64,000 nucleotides of DNA from Grifola frondosa (taxonomy: Eukaryota > Basidiomycota > Agaricomycetes > Polyporales > Grifolaceae), in assembly GCA_001683735.1 (NCBI GenBank), contig LUGG01000004.1:186001-250000 (forward strand). Reading direction: 5' to 3'. Position numbers and translations under genes: made by a program. Under the pieces are notes generated by a model. The model ran no database searches. It was given only the letters and a program-made list of their open reading frames with translations, and was not told the DNA's origin. Positions 34,151-49,247 of this stretch are shown piece by piece; position 1 is the first letter of the stretch; each line of letters opens with the position of its first letter.

Positions 34151-37057
34151 ATGACTTCCATGGCATCAAGTCGAGCTCAGCCGTTGTCCATCGAGTCTCT
34201 GCTTCAGAAACAGAAGGAAGAGAAGGAGGCCGCGGCAAAGGTATTGCGCTCCTTGCACTGCCAATGCGTTTGCTGAACCAGACATATAGCCCAGATTCCT
34301 TACTAAGGAGCAGCGGGCGAAGCTCGCTATCGACAAACGTGCACAAGAAATTAAGGAGCAGCGCGAGAAGGAAGAAAGGTCAAAACAGGACCGCGAAGCT
34401 CTAGAGAGGGAAGCTGAGGAGATTCGCCAGAGGGATCGCGCTGCCAGGTACGGTGGTGGTGGTGGTGGTCGATGTCAGTCCATTGATTCTCATTTTCCTA
34501 TAGTTGAAATTTTTGTAACCCACCTTCTTCTTCCCACAGATGATGACCGGTACGACAGAGAGAAGGATAGAGATAGGGATAGAGATAGAGACAGAGATAG
34601 AGATGGCAGGCATGGGCGGCGGGATGGCCGCGACAGGCGGCCGCAGGATGATCGTCGACAAGGCTCCTACCAGGGTGTCCCGACTGGCCCTCGAGCTGAT
34701 CGCTCTAAAGCTCCTCCTTTTGGTCCCGCTTCTTCAAATTCGTCCGCACCACCTTCGTCTTCTATGCCCCCACCGCCGGTTCCCTCAGGCTCTCCGAACA
34801 GAGACGTAACAATGTCGGAAACCTCAGCGCCATTTGTGCCTCCTATGACCGATAGCGACCTTACTGCCATTCGTTCGCGCTATCTTGGCGTCGACAAGAA
34901 GAAGCGCAAAATACGGAAGATGAACGATCGCAAGTTTGTCTTTGATTGGGACGAGCAGGACGACACGTATAGCGCGGAAACACCTGCTGCCGTTGGGAGC
35001 CAGCGGCAGGGCGCACAAATCATGTTCGGTCGTGGGCACATTGCCGGCATGGACGACGGCGGCGGTGGCGGACCTATTTTGCGGAAGAACGGAGCCACTG
35101 AAGGCTTACAGCTTGTGGACTCGCTGGAGAGACGCAAGGCTGCGAAGACAGGTCTAGATGAGAGACACTGGACAGAGAAATCGCTCGATGAAATGAAGGA
35201 TCGTGATTGGCGCATCTTCCGGGAAGACTTCAGCATTGCGGCAAGAGGTGTGTCGAACTCTCATACAAGCTCGTTTTTTCATTGCTCACTTCTCCGTTCG
35301 CAGGCGGTCAAATCCCGCATCCTATCCGTTCATGGGCAGAATCTTTAATCCCGCAACAGATCCTGGAAGTTATTGATACAATTGGGTACAAGGAGCCATC
35401 TCCCATCCAGCGGCAGGCTATCCCTATCGGTATGCAGAATCGGGACATCATTGGCATTGCTGAAACTGGTGTGTTTTTCGTCGCAAATTCCTCTTCGTAC
35501 GATCTCATATACCCGCACACAGGATCCGGTAAGACGGCTGCCTTCGTCATACCAATGCTTTCATTCATTTCAAAGCTGCCACCGTTCACGGACGAGAATA
35601 GACATCTCGGTCCTTATTCGCTCATTCTTGCGCCCACCCGTGAATTGGCGCAGCAAATCGAATCGGAAACGAAAAGGTTTGCCGGACCTCTCGGATTCAC
35701 CTGTGTGTCCATTGTTGGTGGGGTGCGTATTTTACTTTAGTGGTGCTGCAAGGCCTAGACTAACTTCTTTCTAGCGAGCTGTTGAAGAACAACAATTCAA
35801 TCTCCGTTCTGGTGCTGAAATCATCATTGCGACTCCTGGTCGTCTCAAAGACGTTATCGAACGCCATGTCATCGTACTGTCCCAGTGCCGATACATTGTC
35901 ATGGATGAAGCGGACCGGATGGTGAACCTGGGATTCGAGGCCGACCTCACCTTCATCCTCGACAAGCTCCCGAGCGATACAATGGAAGGCGAAGATAAAG
36001 GCGAGCAGATGGACGTAGACGGAGAGACTATGATCAAGAAGGGACGGACCAGAGTAACCACCCTGTTCTCTGCAACAATGCCTCCTCCCGTGGAACGACT
36101 AGCGAAGAAATACCTGAAGAAACCTGCCATCATTACCATTGGTGAGGCTGGACGGGCGGTTGACACCGTCGACCAGAAGGTCGAGTTCGTCAACGGAGAC
36201 GAGAAGAAGAGGTGGGCGGCTCCCTTCTATCACCGCCGACTATTCCTGATGCATTGGGTTCACAGGCAGAAGATGCTGGAGATTCTCAACAGCGGGGCGT
36301 ACGCCGCCCCAATCATTGTTTTCGTCAACCAGAAGAAAACTGCGGACATGGTTGCCAAGGATCTTCACCGCGCAGGCGTATGTATCATAGTTTTCAGGGT
36401 CTGATCATCAGCCGTCACTGACTCACATGTATATATAGTGGAGCGCCGCGACTTTGCATTCGGGGAAGAATCAAGAACAAACGAGAGGCCGCACTACAAT
36501 CACTTCGCTCTGGAGATTCTGACATCCTCGTTGCAACGGATCTGGCCGGGCGTGGTATTGATGTTCAGGATGTCAGTTTGGTAATCAACTATCAGATGGC
36601 CAATACCATCGAGGATATGTTCATCGTATCGGTGAGTTATATCCTTTGAGCTTATGGGACTGTTGCTGAATTGGGTCTCATGAAATCTAGGCCGTACTGG
36701 ACGTGCGGGGAAACAGGGAACTTCCATCACCTTCTTGACGAATGACGATGAGGAAGTCATGTATGTGCTTTCCTAATCACCCACTTTCTCCGTTAATCTC
36801 TCTGACTCACGCGCTGACTTATCTTCTTTTGTTCAAAATCGCTTGTTATGGCGATGCAGGTACGATCTCAAACAAGGTACCATTCTATTGACAGTCTCTT
36901 CTAATCGCTTCCGACTGACTGGGTTGTTCTTCCCTTGGCAGAAATCTCGAAGAGTCCCGTCTCGAAAGTGTCCATTGAATTGGCCAAGCACGAGGCCGCC
37001 CAGCACAAGGTGTCGAGGGAGATGAAGAGGAAGAGGGATGCGGACGACCAGGGCTGA
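34151..37057 (+). CDS. PRP28: Pre-mRNA splicing DEAD-box ATPase Prp28 (two apparent frameshifts)
   Basis: Eleven exons (34151-34240, 34290-34473, 34540-35247, 35304-35468, 35523-35722, 35775-36211, 36266-36377, 36439-36631, 36691-36760, 36860-36876, 36942-37057) total 764 codons. The N-terminus is an RD-repeat region typical of DDX23/Prp28. Helicase motifs are [28 protein letters not shown], then [17 protein letters not shown] and the HRIGRTGRAG motif VI. Within the 193-base exon 8 there is one extra A at 36479-36481 and one missing base at about 36614-36617; the two cancel, but the segment between, with motifs V-VI, is shifted. Prp28 swaps U1 for U6 at the 5' splice site and is normally essential. 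Confidence 0.93.
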
Positions 37058-39970
37058 GGGGGATCGTCTCTGCTTGGAACGGATGCCGCCTCGTCATTCG
37101 ACACGAACGTGTGGTGAGAACTCTTTGATCCTTGGCGCATTCTACTCCGTTGTGAGTGCTTGAGCGTACCGCGTTGACAATGCATGTTATCAGAGTGATG
37201 CCCAATATTTATCCATGTGTTATCGGCTTCGGGCTGGATGGTGTCCTATCTCATCCTTTCTTCTTGTCGTAGGCCGACAACCCCGCCTACTGCGCAGCGC
37301 AGTTTTCGAGTGAACCTTGTGTAAGTCTCCTAAGATTTCTATGCTGGCTCAACGTCTCCCGCGAGCGAGCTGGGCAGCGCGCACGTTGGACATCCCCGAG
37401 CGCCTGGCGTTCTGCGATGACGAGCTCGGGGCAATCGCGATCGCATAGTTTGATCAGGCACGCCGGGATTCGGCGTGGTGCCGTCGCCGACGTCGGCCCG
37501 ACTCTGCGCACTTGCCACTCGGGGAATTTTGGATGGCCGCAGTGTCGCGTCCATCGGCTGTATCGTTGCGGCGCATGGCTCAGCACGTCCGTGGCTTTCC
37601 CTGTCTTTCCGACGCCGTCGTATCGATTGTGCAGCATTCTCATGGTGCTTCTTGGATTGAATCTGGGATCTCCTGACCTTGCGCATGCACTGCGCAACAT
37701 GCAGCTTCGGTGACTCCCCATGTTTTACGTGCACGGCACACGGAGAGATGTCAGTATTTGCTTTTTGAGGACCAGTCGACGGCCGCCGAAATGGAGAACG
37801 GTGAACTGCCTTGGTGGCATAGCGTCCAATGGTGAGTAATTGGATGGTAATGTCTTCACACTGCGCGCCGTAATTGCCGTAAAGAACTGTCCTCCGTGCA
37901 CACCTAGTTGGACGGGGGAACAAAAATCTTTGACAGATCGCTCTGGAACCATTGACGCGGACGGGAGTTTCGTAGCGAAGCATGCGTGCCGCTACGGGCA
38001 GGCAGGCCGATAGATAGGACGCGGAAGTTTGACAATACTGACACACCCACTATCAGTTTCCATAGGTTTCTGTTCGGAGGATAATGCTGGTCCGAAGTGA
38101 TGCACTGCGCTGCTAGGTTGGGCTGGGCGTGCTGCGGCCCCGAACCGCTTCCGAAATCCCAAGACACGCTGTGCGCTTGCGTGCGACATGCGTGTTAGCA
38201 AGAGATTAGCACAAGGTGACGAGGGAAAACATGGCCGCACGGAGTTTATCGTGAGCATAGAGTACCGAGCACGCCCGGAACAAACGGAAACTGCGCACGT
38301 CCGACATACATATGTGTGCGTGTCGCGTCGAAACGCGTGCATCAGACGAACCGTCAAGTGAACAGCTGCACATATGACCAAGAAGCATTCTAATTGCTGG
38401 GCACACGAATTATTCCAAGGATGTATCGGTCGCCGCATGCCGCGATTCCTAAGTGGAGACGGAAATTGAGGAACTCGAAGAGAGCCAAGGCAAGAGAAGA
38501 TGAAGACGGCTGTACATGAACAATTCATTTGGGGAAATTTGCCCGCCAAGACTGAGCTGCAAGTTCACTTGGTACACTGTTCAGAAAATCGAAACGCCCA
38601 AGCAAAGCAGTTGCAGCTGTCGTTTCCTGTGCCAAGGTCAGATTTAGCGCGAGGTATTTGCATCGCCAGCACTGGGGAGGTATGCGGCGCCCGCATAAAT
38701 GCCGCCGTATAGCAAGCACAGTTGTCGGGGAAGACAAGCTTGTGCCCAGCTTGCCAGAATGGGAGTCGACAGGGTGCAATTGGAGTAAAGTTAGAGTGCA
38801 GGACGTCTTAGCACAGCGTGATATGGGAAAACCGCTAGGATTAGAAGATGGTTGATCATCGAGAGTCCCACGAATAATTAATACGAGCGCGGCGTGCATG
38901 TTAATGGGGATTGCAAGGACGGATATAGCGGGCCCAAGCCTGCCCAAGCCGACATCGTCGGGGCTTGGCGATCGGCGACGGGGAGAAGGAAGGTTCGGAG
39001 ACAGCTGGCAGGAGGCGAGCAAGGCGGACTCAGCGGAGGCGTGGATGGAGGCGCGCGGGCCATTCTTGGGCCAGTTGAGAACCGGCGGGACCGAGAGTTC
39101 TGGAGGGCCGCTCGAGTGTGCCGCTCGTCATAGAAATGGTCAGATGAGTGGGATCGGATGATGCCTTTCCTGGGCAAGCGAAGATACAGTAAGGGTGACT
39201 GCGATCGGCTTGGACGGCAAAGAGATCTGCATGAGATGATTGGTTCGAGACAGGTGGGTTCCAATTAACGCGGAAGGTGTCCTCGGAGCAAGGTGGCTTT
39301 ATTTGCAACGTCGATGTAAGTGCTGACACATAGACCGGAGTGAGCATGGGGCAATGCGGTGGAGTTGAGGAATCGCGCTGATTGATGGGGAATATGTAGC
39401 GGCGAAAAGAAATAGAAACGGCGGGACTAGAGGAGAGAGGACTCGGTTTTGGACAGCGCGTGACCCGGGAGTGAGAGATTCGGCATGAGATGCCGAGTCG
39501 GAGAAGAATGGGAGTGATACGTGGGAATTATGACGTTGAGATAGGACGGGATGTGGCGGGGACAGACGGAGGGAGAGGACGGAAGAGAAAGGAAATGCTG
39601 CGGAAAGAAAGGGGACAGTGAGATGGAGGCAAAGCCTGCATGGGGCCATGATGATTAAGTGCTCCCAATCGACATCGATAGGCCCGTCGATGGCGTCGCA
39701 CAGCGGAGGCATGCGGCGGCCAGCGGCTACACTCCGAGCAGCAGCGGCCGGCGCTGGTCTTCTCCGTCGGTGCTGCTGCAGGCGGTGGAAATGGACCGGA
39801 CCGGCACATCTCAGATCGAGCCGAAGTGATGCGCGCCATAACAAGTCGGACATCGTTCGGCTAATCCAGCTCTTGTCATACTCCTCCTCCCAACAACCAT
39901 CTCCCGTCCGTCCTCATCGTCCCTCGCCTCCCCCTCATCACCCACACACAACTCCTCCTCATCCTGAGCC
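37058..39970. other. 2.9-kb region without a recognisable gene
   Basis: I read both strands and found only frames with biased, repeat-free composition and no motifs, such as 37339-38046 on the minus strand and 39299-39853 on the minus strand. No tRNA or TIR element was seen. From about 39880 the sequence becomes CT-rich, as expected of the promoter and 5' UTR of the following kinase. It may hold a long regulatory upstream region, a non-coding RNA, or an unrecognised small gene. Confidence 0.45.
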
Positions 39971-42900
39971 ATGCTCTCCGCCCGCCCAATGGACCCTGTT
40001 GCCATTGCCATACCTCCTTCTCTTCCTACCACTCCCCAACAATCTCACAGACACTCCCCAATATCGCATTCACCCGCGTCCCCAAGTCTGTGCATACTCC
40101 CTCGCCTCTCATCCTTGACCCCCAAGGGCCTCCAACACCTGCGATAGCCTTGGAGACACCATCTCCCAATCCTCCACAGGCTGATCAATCTGACCCGCCG
40201 GATCCTCAACCCATCGACGTCGTTCCTCAGGAGCAGGTCTGTATCGTTTGATAGTTGTTTCCATTTCCGCACACCGTATTCCTCTCTTACCATCTTCGTC
40301 CGTGCTGTGAGCTTTTGCTAACTCCTTCTGGCGTCCATATTCCATCCATGCAGGCTCCGAACCCTACTAGGCGACCGACTCGCTTCCTCTCTACATCTTT
40401 CCGCCGGAGATCCCCATCTCCATCTGGCTCTCCCAACATATCTGCCAGTCCTTCGTCAGACCAGCTACCGCAGTCTGCATCCGCTTCTCGTTTCCCTTTC
40501 GTCAATCGCAAGACGAGTCAGCCTCTCGCCTCATCCACACCGAGTCCCGTTGAGACACCCTCGCGTGTGTCCCCGGAGCGCGACGTCGCTCCGTCCACTA
40601 CGTCTACCACGGGAACATCTCACTCAACTCCGGCCTCTGCCGCACCTTCCCTGAAGAGCGGCAAGCACTCACACGGGCCCCTGCACGACCTCAAGCGCTT
40701 CCTCAATCACCATATACCCCATCATCAACACCACTTTAGCGCGTCGGTGTCGGGCGGCGCAGCCTCTACTGGCATTGCCTCCCCAGGCGAATCTCATCAG
40801 CCTCCGTCAGAACAGCGTCGTGGAGTGCATTTCGACGAATCGGCAATGTCAGATGCCGCTCCGGGTGTTGAAACTCCATACTCTGCCGGTCCTGGCTCTC
40901 CAGCGACAGGTTCATCAACCTTTGCTGGATCTGCCTCTGCAAATGCGTCTACCGACTACCTCACGATGGACGGGAAGCACAAGGAGGGTCGTTTCACAAC
41001 TGTGCGGCGCGGACATAAGGAGAAGGGCAAGCACGATGATGAGAAGTCCATAACCAATGGGACATCAAAGGCGCATGTTGCCAAGACACCATCACCTGGA
41101 GCTTCGTCCGGCGTGACCGCCAGCAGCAGCAAGGGTAGTTCCAGCTCACCGTCACATTCGGTTCATTCACAACCCAGCCATAACGTGTCGTCTACCGCTC
41201 CCTCGAGTTACACGGTTCCTTCCCATTCCTCGTCAATGTTCCAATACCAGCACACGCCGTCGACATCGCACTCCAACCCCGTTCCGTCACTCTCCTCAGC
41301 CACCCATGTTCATATCTCGAAGAAGTATGGCAAGTGGGGACGCATCCTAGGTTCTGGCGCAGGTGGCACTGTGCGGCTGATCAAGGCGTCGACCAAGAAT
41401 GGAGGTACGATCTTTGCTGTTAAGGAATTCAGGCCGAAGAGGCAGGGCGAGTCGGAGCGAGAGTACCAGAAGAAAGTGACTGCGGAGTTTTGCGTGGGAA
41501 GTACGCTGAAGCATCGCAACATTATCGAGACCGTGGATATCGTCACTGATCATGGACATTACTATGAGGTAAGTGTTGAAATGAAAGTCTGACCCGGATG
41601 GAATTAAATGATGCGTATGTAGGTGATGGAATACGCCCCGTACGATCTATTCAGTGTGGTAATGTCAGGGAACATGACACGTCCCGAGATCTACTGCGTG
41701 TTTCGTCAGATCTGCGATGGAGTCGAGTACCTACACTCTCTTGGACTTGCCCATCGTGACTTGAAGCTCGACAACTGCGTCATGACGACGGACAATGTCG
41801 TCAAACTTATCGACTTCGGTACTGCGACCGTGTTCCACTATCCCGGAAAGAAGACGACACTTGCCACAGGCATCGTCGGCAGCGACCCTTACCTTGCCCC
41901 CGAGGTGCTCAGCCAAGATAGCTACGACCCACGCAAGACCGATGTGTGGAGCGTAGCAATCATCTTCATGTGCATGGTGCTTCGTCGTTTCCCGTGGAGA
42001 CCCGATGCAAGTCGGACCCAGCTTCCGCTCATTCGTCACTGCGCCCGACCTCTCTGTGAAGCCCCACCCCCAAAGCAGAAGTCCATTGAAGACACGAAGG
42101 AGCAGCCAAAGGAGGATATGGAGTCAGTCTTCTCGCTGACAGCCGACACGACGTTAGCCCCAGTCCCGCCGCTGGCGGAACATGGACCAAGCACAGCTGC
42201 CTCGTCTGTGTACGAGTCGGACAAAGTTTCAATAGCCGACTCGTCGAGCTCCGGTAGTCTAGAACTTGCAGTACCCGAGGACAGCTCCAAGTTCACGCCC
42301 GAGGAGCGTGAAGAGCGTGTGAAGATCTTGCGGCGTAACCGCGTGCGGGCTTCTCTGCAGGCTGGTGTGTTGTCGCGCTCGACCGCAACGCTCCCTGCGT
42401 TGCTAAGCGGAATGGAGCCTATCGAGCAAAGTGAAAGCCCACTTGATATGGATCCTTCAGTCCGTACATTTGCCCGCCCTGGCACCTCGACCGAGTCTCT
42501 CCCCACATCCCCGCTGCTCAGCCCTGCCGATGCGACTGCGCACCCACGCCTGTCGCCGCATATGCGGGCGGCGACGATGCACGGTCCCATTACGACGGTG
42601 AAGCAACCCGAGCCGCAGCCTGAAGTCCCACCCGAAGAGCAAGTCGTGAAAACGGCGAGCCCAATCTCGAGCCCCATTAAGAAGCGCGATTACGCGTTCG
42701 CGGAGTCGCAGGACACCTTGGGCTCGGATGCGGAGACTGTGCATGGCAAGGTTGCCGGTGCACAGAAGGAGGCACAGCGGACCGAGACTACCGCTACTAC
42801 CGCTACTGCCCGGCCGAAGACGGTTGAGAAGAAAGAGCCTGTGACACCCATCCGTCGTCCTCGTCCTCGTGCAGACAGCATGGCCTCCATTGCGACGTTC

Positions 42901-43305
42901 AGCTCCGGTGGTGCGGAGTCGATCTTCCGCTTGCTCCCTCGCGAGACGCGTCCCGCGATTCGGCGGATGATGTACGTGGAGCCGACCGCGCGGTGCACCC
43001 TATCCGACCTGCTGAAGGGCAAGGGCAAGTCAAACGACCTCCTGTGCGGGTGCAATTCGCATGCAAAGGATAGTCCGCGTTGCCAAGACCATATTCACGA
43101 ACCGGAGGACGAAGACAATGGTGACGAGTGGCTAAAGAGCATCGTCCCTTGTTCTGCCTCTGGGGTCAAACCCACCCACCTTCATATGAAGGTCGCCGTC
43201 GACGAGAAGCAAACAAAAGGCGATTCTTCTAGCACGACATCTTCCACGACTAACTTCTACGTTTTTCTTTCGCCTTCTCTTCGGTTGCTCTTATATATCT
43301 ATTAA
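39971..43305 (+). CDS. Hal/Sat4-type serine/threonine protein kinase (several apparent single-base losses)
   Basis: Exons are 39971-40236, 40354-41568 and 41623-43305. A Ser/Pro-rich N-terminus of about 430 residues leads into the kinase domain: [10 protein letters not shown], the Lys in [27 protein letters not shown] and [10 protein letters not shown]. These and the C-terminal [15 protein letters not shown] place it with the Hal4/Hal5/Npr1 group, which tunes plasma-membrane transporters for ions and nutrients. One base seems missing at 40080-40083 and three in C runs between about 42000 and 42075, where the conserved DPSFRSFV segment is out of frame while the long frame stays open. A lost A near 43215 would make the protein end with RRFF at about 43231. 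Confidence 0.85.
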
Positions 43306-43619
43306 TTTCTCATGTGTTAACGCCCTTCTACCTTAGCTATGTTTTATAGAGCCCTAATCGCCTTCGGTGTGGGTCGCTTTGACCTTACAGCACTGTAGTA
43401 CTGTTTTTTTATTTCGACCACTCCGCTTGCTTTTAGGCCAAAACAAATTTTGTACAGTGTTTATGATAGAAAAGTGCTAGTGTAATTGTACACGTACATC
43501 TCACAGTACACTGGACCATCTCCCGCAAATTATAAATAAATGTCTGCGAGGACAATGTATCCACACGCAATGCATCAACGTCAAACATCAATATCAACAT
43601 TGCAACAGCGCGCCGCAGG
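43306..43619. other. Intergenic, convergent 3' flanks
   Basis: Between the Hal-type kinase and the OS-9 gene. AT-rich, nothing recognisable. Confidence 0.5.
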
Positions 43620-45328
43620 TCAGAGCTCATCTCGGCGTTGGGTCTTGACTTCCTCGGCTTCATCTTCTCCCTGGTCACTCTTCTTTTTCTTCTTCCCCTT
43701 CTCGCCCCTGACATCGTGCCCGGCTGCGCGGAGCACCTCGGCCAACGCTTCGCCGTCCAGGGTGAAATGTTCACCATCTTCATTACCCTCCATGGGGATA
43801 TCGACATCGACGAACTGGATCATCAGCTCCCCTCCCCATCATCTAATTGCTCGACGAACATCTGCGTATTCGCACCGGCATTAAGATCCCCGCGCGCGAG
43901 CAGACGCTCGATGGCACGGCGGATCAGATCATCGTGCACGTCAGCGGCGGGCTGTTTCACGTCAGTGCCAGGTTCCTCGGAGGGCGGCGGCGCGATGACG
44001 GATTTCTGCTGTCTGGGGCGTTTGAAGGGGTGCGTCGCAGGCGGCAGCGTCCTATCTGCGCGCTCGTACTCTTCGGCGCCGACTATTTCTCTGCAGCGGA
44101 TATACGCCTCTTCTCGCGCATCTATGCGGGACCGGAACCCAGGCTCGCCACAAAGGCGCGGGGTGGCGATGTGCAGCACGTAGTGGCACGTCTGCGTCTC
44201 CTTGACAAAGAGGACTGTGTCCGTCATGGTCATCGAACAATGGAACTGTCGCGGGTGCCCCTGGCTGAGCGCTCTGAAGAAGCATAAAGGGACTCATGGG
44301 AACTTGCCTGTATTTCAATCTCTCTTTTCTTGCCTGTCTTGTCGCAGAACGTGCCGTCGCCCCACCGCTGGACGAGGTAGCGCGAGCCGGCACCTCGGGC
44401 TAGCTCTAGATTGGCTGCTGCTGCTTCTTCTGCGAGAGTAAGGTCGGCACCGGCTTCCAGGGTTGGAGGCGCCCTTCCCAGCGTATATGCTTCCCACTTC
44501 AAAAATAGCCGTTAATTAAAAGGCTTGCGAATATCACGAGGGATAGGAGTACCTCTGCGTCCTCCTCAGGTCTGTATTCGCCTAAATAAATTTACGCGTT
44601 TATGACACCGTTCAAATAATTATTTTGGTAGTACTTACCCGCGCGATGGGGGTGCTGGGGAGGTAATTCATGAAATTGGCGGACATGCGAATTATGGCAG
44701 TAGGAATACGTGAACCATCCTTGCCTATGCTGCAAGGACGGTGGGGTGAATAAATGTCCGCTAGTACACGTGCCCAAGTTTACTCACGTAGAGACAGGTT
44801 CCGGCGAGCGGCTGAAGCAAAGACCAGCTGTGCACTGGAGTAGTGACATCAGACTGGGGATCGTCTGTCGCTGGACTGTCTTCTGGCGGCGGCGGAATGA
44901 GACACAAGTAGGATGTTTTAGAACCTAATCTCATGTGCTCTAGCGTGTAATTGAAGTCCTGCGAGGAGGCTGGCTGCGCAAAAAGCCGGCTATTAGCGCG
45001 CAATGCTTCGTACAACCAAATATTAACAGACATCAGATGCAGCTAGAGTCTCTTGGTCCGCGCTCCCCTCGATCGACTTGAATTGAGGAGAGTCGGCGTA
45101 CGGCTCCTTCCATGTCTGCTCAAGAAACTCCGGTTCACCCCCGCGTAGTCCCTCCTGTAGCCATCTCTGAGCGGTCTCGTTCTGCACGGGGAGTCCATTC
45201 AGGAAAGTGACACGATATTTGGGAAACGCGTATGGGTCTTCGGGTACAAGGGAGTGGTGCAGACGTGCGGATACCAGGAGGCAGACAGACAAAGGGAGAA
45301 GAGACAATGAGAGCAGAGGCGAGGGCAT
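43620..45328 (-). CDS. YOS9: ER lectin OS-9/Yos9 with a C-terminal RDEL signal (one apparent frameshift)
   Basis: Exons on the complement are 45032-45328, 44788-44973, 44639-44729, 44553-44581, 44308-44496 and 43620-44245. A signal peptide (LLSLSLLPLSVCLLVSA) is followed by the MRH mannose-binding domain: CLY, WFTYSYCHNSHVRQF, RWGDGTFCDKTGKKRE, FHCSM and CHYVLHIATPRLC. Yos9 recognises trimmed glycans on misfolded proteins for ER-associated degradation with the Hrd1 ligase. Intron 5 (44246-44307) uses a GC donor (GCAAGT). The frame read directly stops at 43823. Restoring one base in the C4 runs at 43829-43837 continues it to QRRDEL, an ER-retention signal, giving 472 residues with exact phases. 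Confidence 0.9.
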
Positions 45329-46122
45329 TTTCGCGGTTAGGAACTGGACATACGAGAGAGGAATGTTGCACGTACAGGTGACATCTGTGTCTAACACGTT
45401 GCGCCGGTACGTGTGTGGCGTGGATTGGGTCGGAGATAAGGAGGATCGCGCACTCCGCGAAATAATAGGCTTTCCTTAAACGGGGAAATTCCCACGAATT
45501 GCAACATGCAACCAAAGTACTGACTTTCTGGGATCTTTTGTCAGGAACCGAGGCATCATGAATTGCATCTGCTGACGGATTTTTCTCCCGAAGTATGGAC
45601 CTGGTCGTCAAATATTGATGGCCATTGCCGGTCGGCAAGATATCACGAACAAGCAGAAGAAATTCATGTGAGCCGGTGTTATCTGATTTTTATGAAGAAT
45701 ACTCACATCAAGCAATAATTCACATGTACAATCTGCGGGATTTTTAGCGGTTGCCCAGGTGCGTGTTGCACCATTGTTGCGATAGGCAGGGAGGACGTGA
45801 CGACCAGAATGTCGATTTAGAAAGTCGGAGGGTACCTCTCGACCCCCGCTGACCTGGGCGACTTCCGTTAATTATTGAAAGGTCAGGGCTAAGAGGAAGA
45901 GATGTTACGTTATTACGTACAAATGCCAGAATTATAGGAGAACGCGAGGAGACTTTTCTTTGGATTGATTCCTCAGATAATGAGCACCACTTTCGGACCA
46001 TTGCACGCGAGAGAATCCAATAGGGGAAAATTAGCGTTAAAACGAGGGCTCTGTACCGTCCTCGCGCTTTATCCCTTCCCTTCATCCCTCCAATCTCCCC
46101 CTTCCCATACAGCCACTCCGCC
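45329..46122. promoter_or_regulatory. Divergent region between YOS9 and the AT-hook gene
   Basis: 794 bases between opposite start codons. Frames on the minus strand here lack motifs. No repeats noted. Confidence 0.45.
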
Positions 46123-46692
46123 ATGTCAGCTTCTCCTGCACATGACGCCGGCGACGACACTAAGCTCGACGAGCTCGACGATACTGGCGGTGAGGGTGAG
46201 CCAGGTTAGTCCGTTTCTAACTCCGTTCCACGCTCCTTAGGTTACTTCAAGCGCCGTGCACTCTGTGGCTCAACATGTTCGTCCGATTTGCTTTCCATAG
46301 GTCCCGTCTCGGATGCTCCTCCTCAGCCCAAACGCGGGCGTGGTCGTCCGCCGGGAAGCAAGAACAAGAAGACCCTGGCTGCATCAGCAGACACCGCTGG
46401 CGCATCGGCAGAACCGGCGCCTGCGAAGCGGCGAGGTAGGCCTCCCAAGGTGCGTTCAATTACCCGTTTGGTCCGCCGCACGCGCTTCACATCTCGACGA
46501 CGACAGAGAAAGCCAGAGGAGGCAGCCGAAGCCGAGGACGTCCCGCCCAAACGCAAGAGAGGACGCCCCCGTAAGCATCCCAAACCCGAGACCTCTCCGG
46601 AGGACGAGGCTGCACCTTCTACCAGTGCCGCTCCCGAGCCCAGCGTGCCAAAGAAGAAGAGAGGGAGACCGCGCAAGGATGCCAGTTCCTAA
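46123..46692 (+). CDS. Small AT-hook protein (HMGA-like)
   Basis: Exons 46123-46204, 46301-46449 and 46507-46692 give 138 residues. Four AT-hooks are visible: RGRGRPPGSK, RRGRPPK, KRGRPRKH and KRGRPRKD, spread over an Ala/Glu/Pro-rich chain. The arrangement resembles HMGA chromatin proteins that bind the minor groove of AT-rich DNA. The second intron (57 bases, GTGCGT donor) is a whole number of codons without a stop, so an isoform that keeps it would add 19 basic residues. Confidence 0.85.
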
Positions 46693-47251
46693 AGCAGTCC
46701 GTAGGCTCTCTACTTCGTCCATGAGACTCATCTCATGCATCAGCACCAGCTGCCATTCACTTCATCCCCCTTTTCATTGTTTTATTCCCCCATGACCAGA
46801 CACGATTCTCTTATGAACCTGTTGGACCAAGTCGCCCCCCTTACTTCTTCTTACTGGCCTGAATTAGTATGCTACTCTATTGCTGTCGTTAAGTCCCGTG
46901 TTGTTTGGTTGTATTGGCGAATATTATCATGATCATCCTTGTCGAGCAAGGAGTCGAGCCCTCGAAGATACAGAGTCCGTGCCGTGGGCACAACGATTTT
47001 CTCTCAGGCAGGCTGCTCCGCATGTTCGACTACAAAATAGCGTCCACCCATCAGGCCGCTAAAAATTATCCGCAATCCCACAAAATGTCCAACCAGGCCC
47101 GGAGGCTCCCCATGCCCGTGCATTATACAGCAGATCGCCGTGGTCGCGCATGCGCGGTTCCCGCGATCGCGACCTTTACGACATTCAATTAAAGATAATT
47201 CAGTAATACTTGACTAACGGTGATGGGCCACCCAGGCTGATCTACGATCGG
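46693..47251. other. Intergenic, no gene seen
   Basis: Convergent 3' flanks of the AT-hook gene and kynurenine 3-monooxygenase. No motif-bearing frame. Confidence 0.5.

Positions 47252-49247
<1,996 letters not shown>

Noticed and set aside
34151..37057. Programmed frameshifting in PRP28
   Set aside because: The extra and missing bases lie 135 bases apart with no slippery-site or structure signature, and none is known for this family.
37339..38046. 235-residue minus-strand frame in the gene-free region
   Set aside because: No motif, no plausible splice partners, odd amino-acid mix. Kept only as part of the unassigned region.
39299..39853. 184-residue minus-strand frame
   Set aside because: Composition typical of complement of CT-rich promoter DNA; no domain features.
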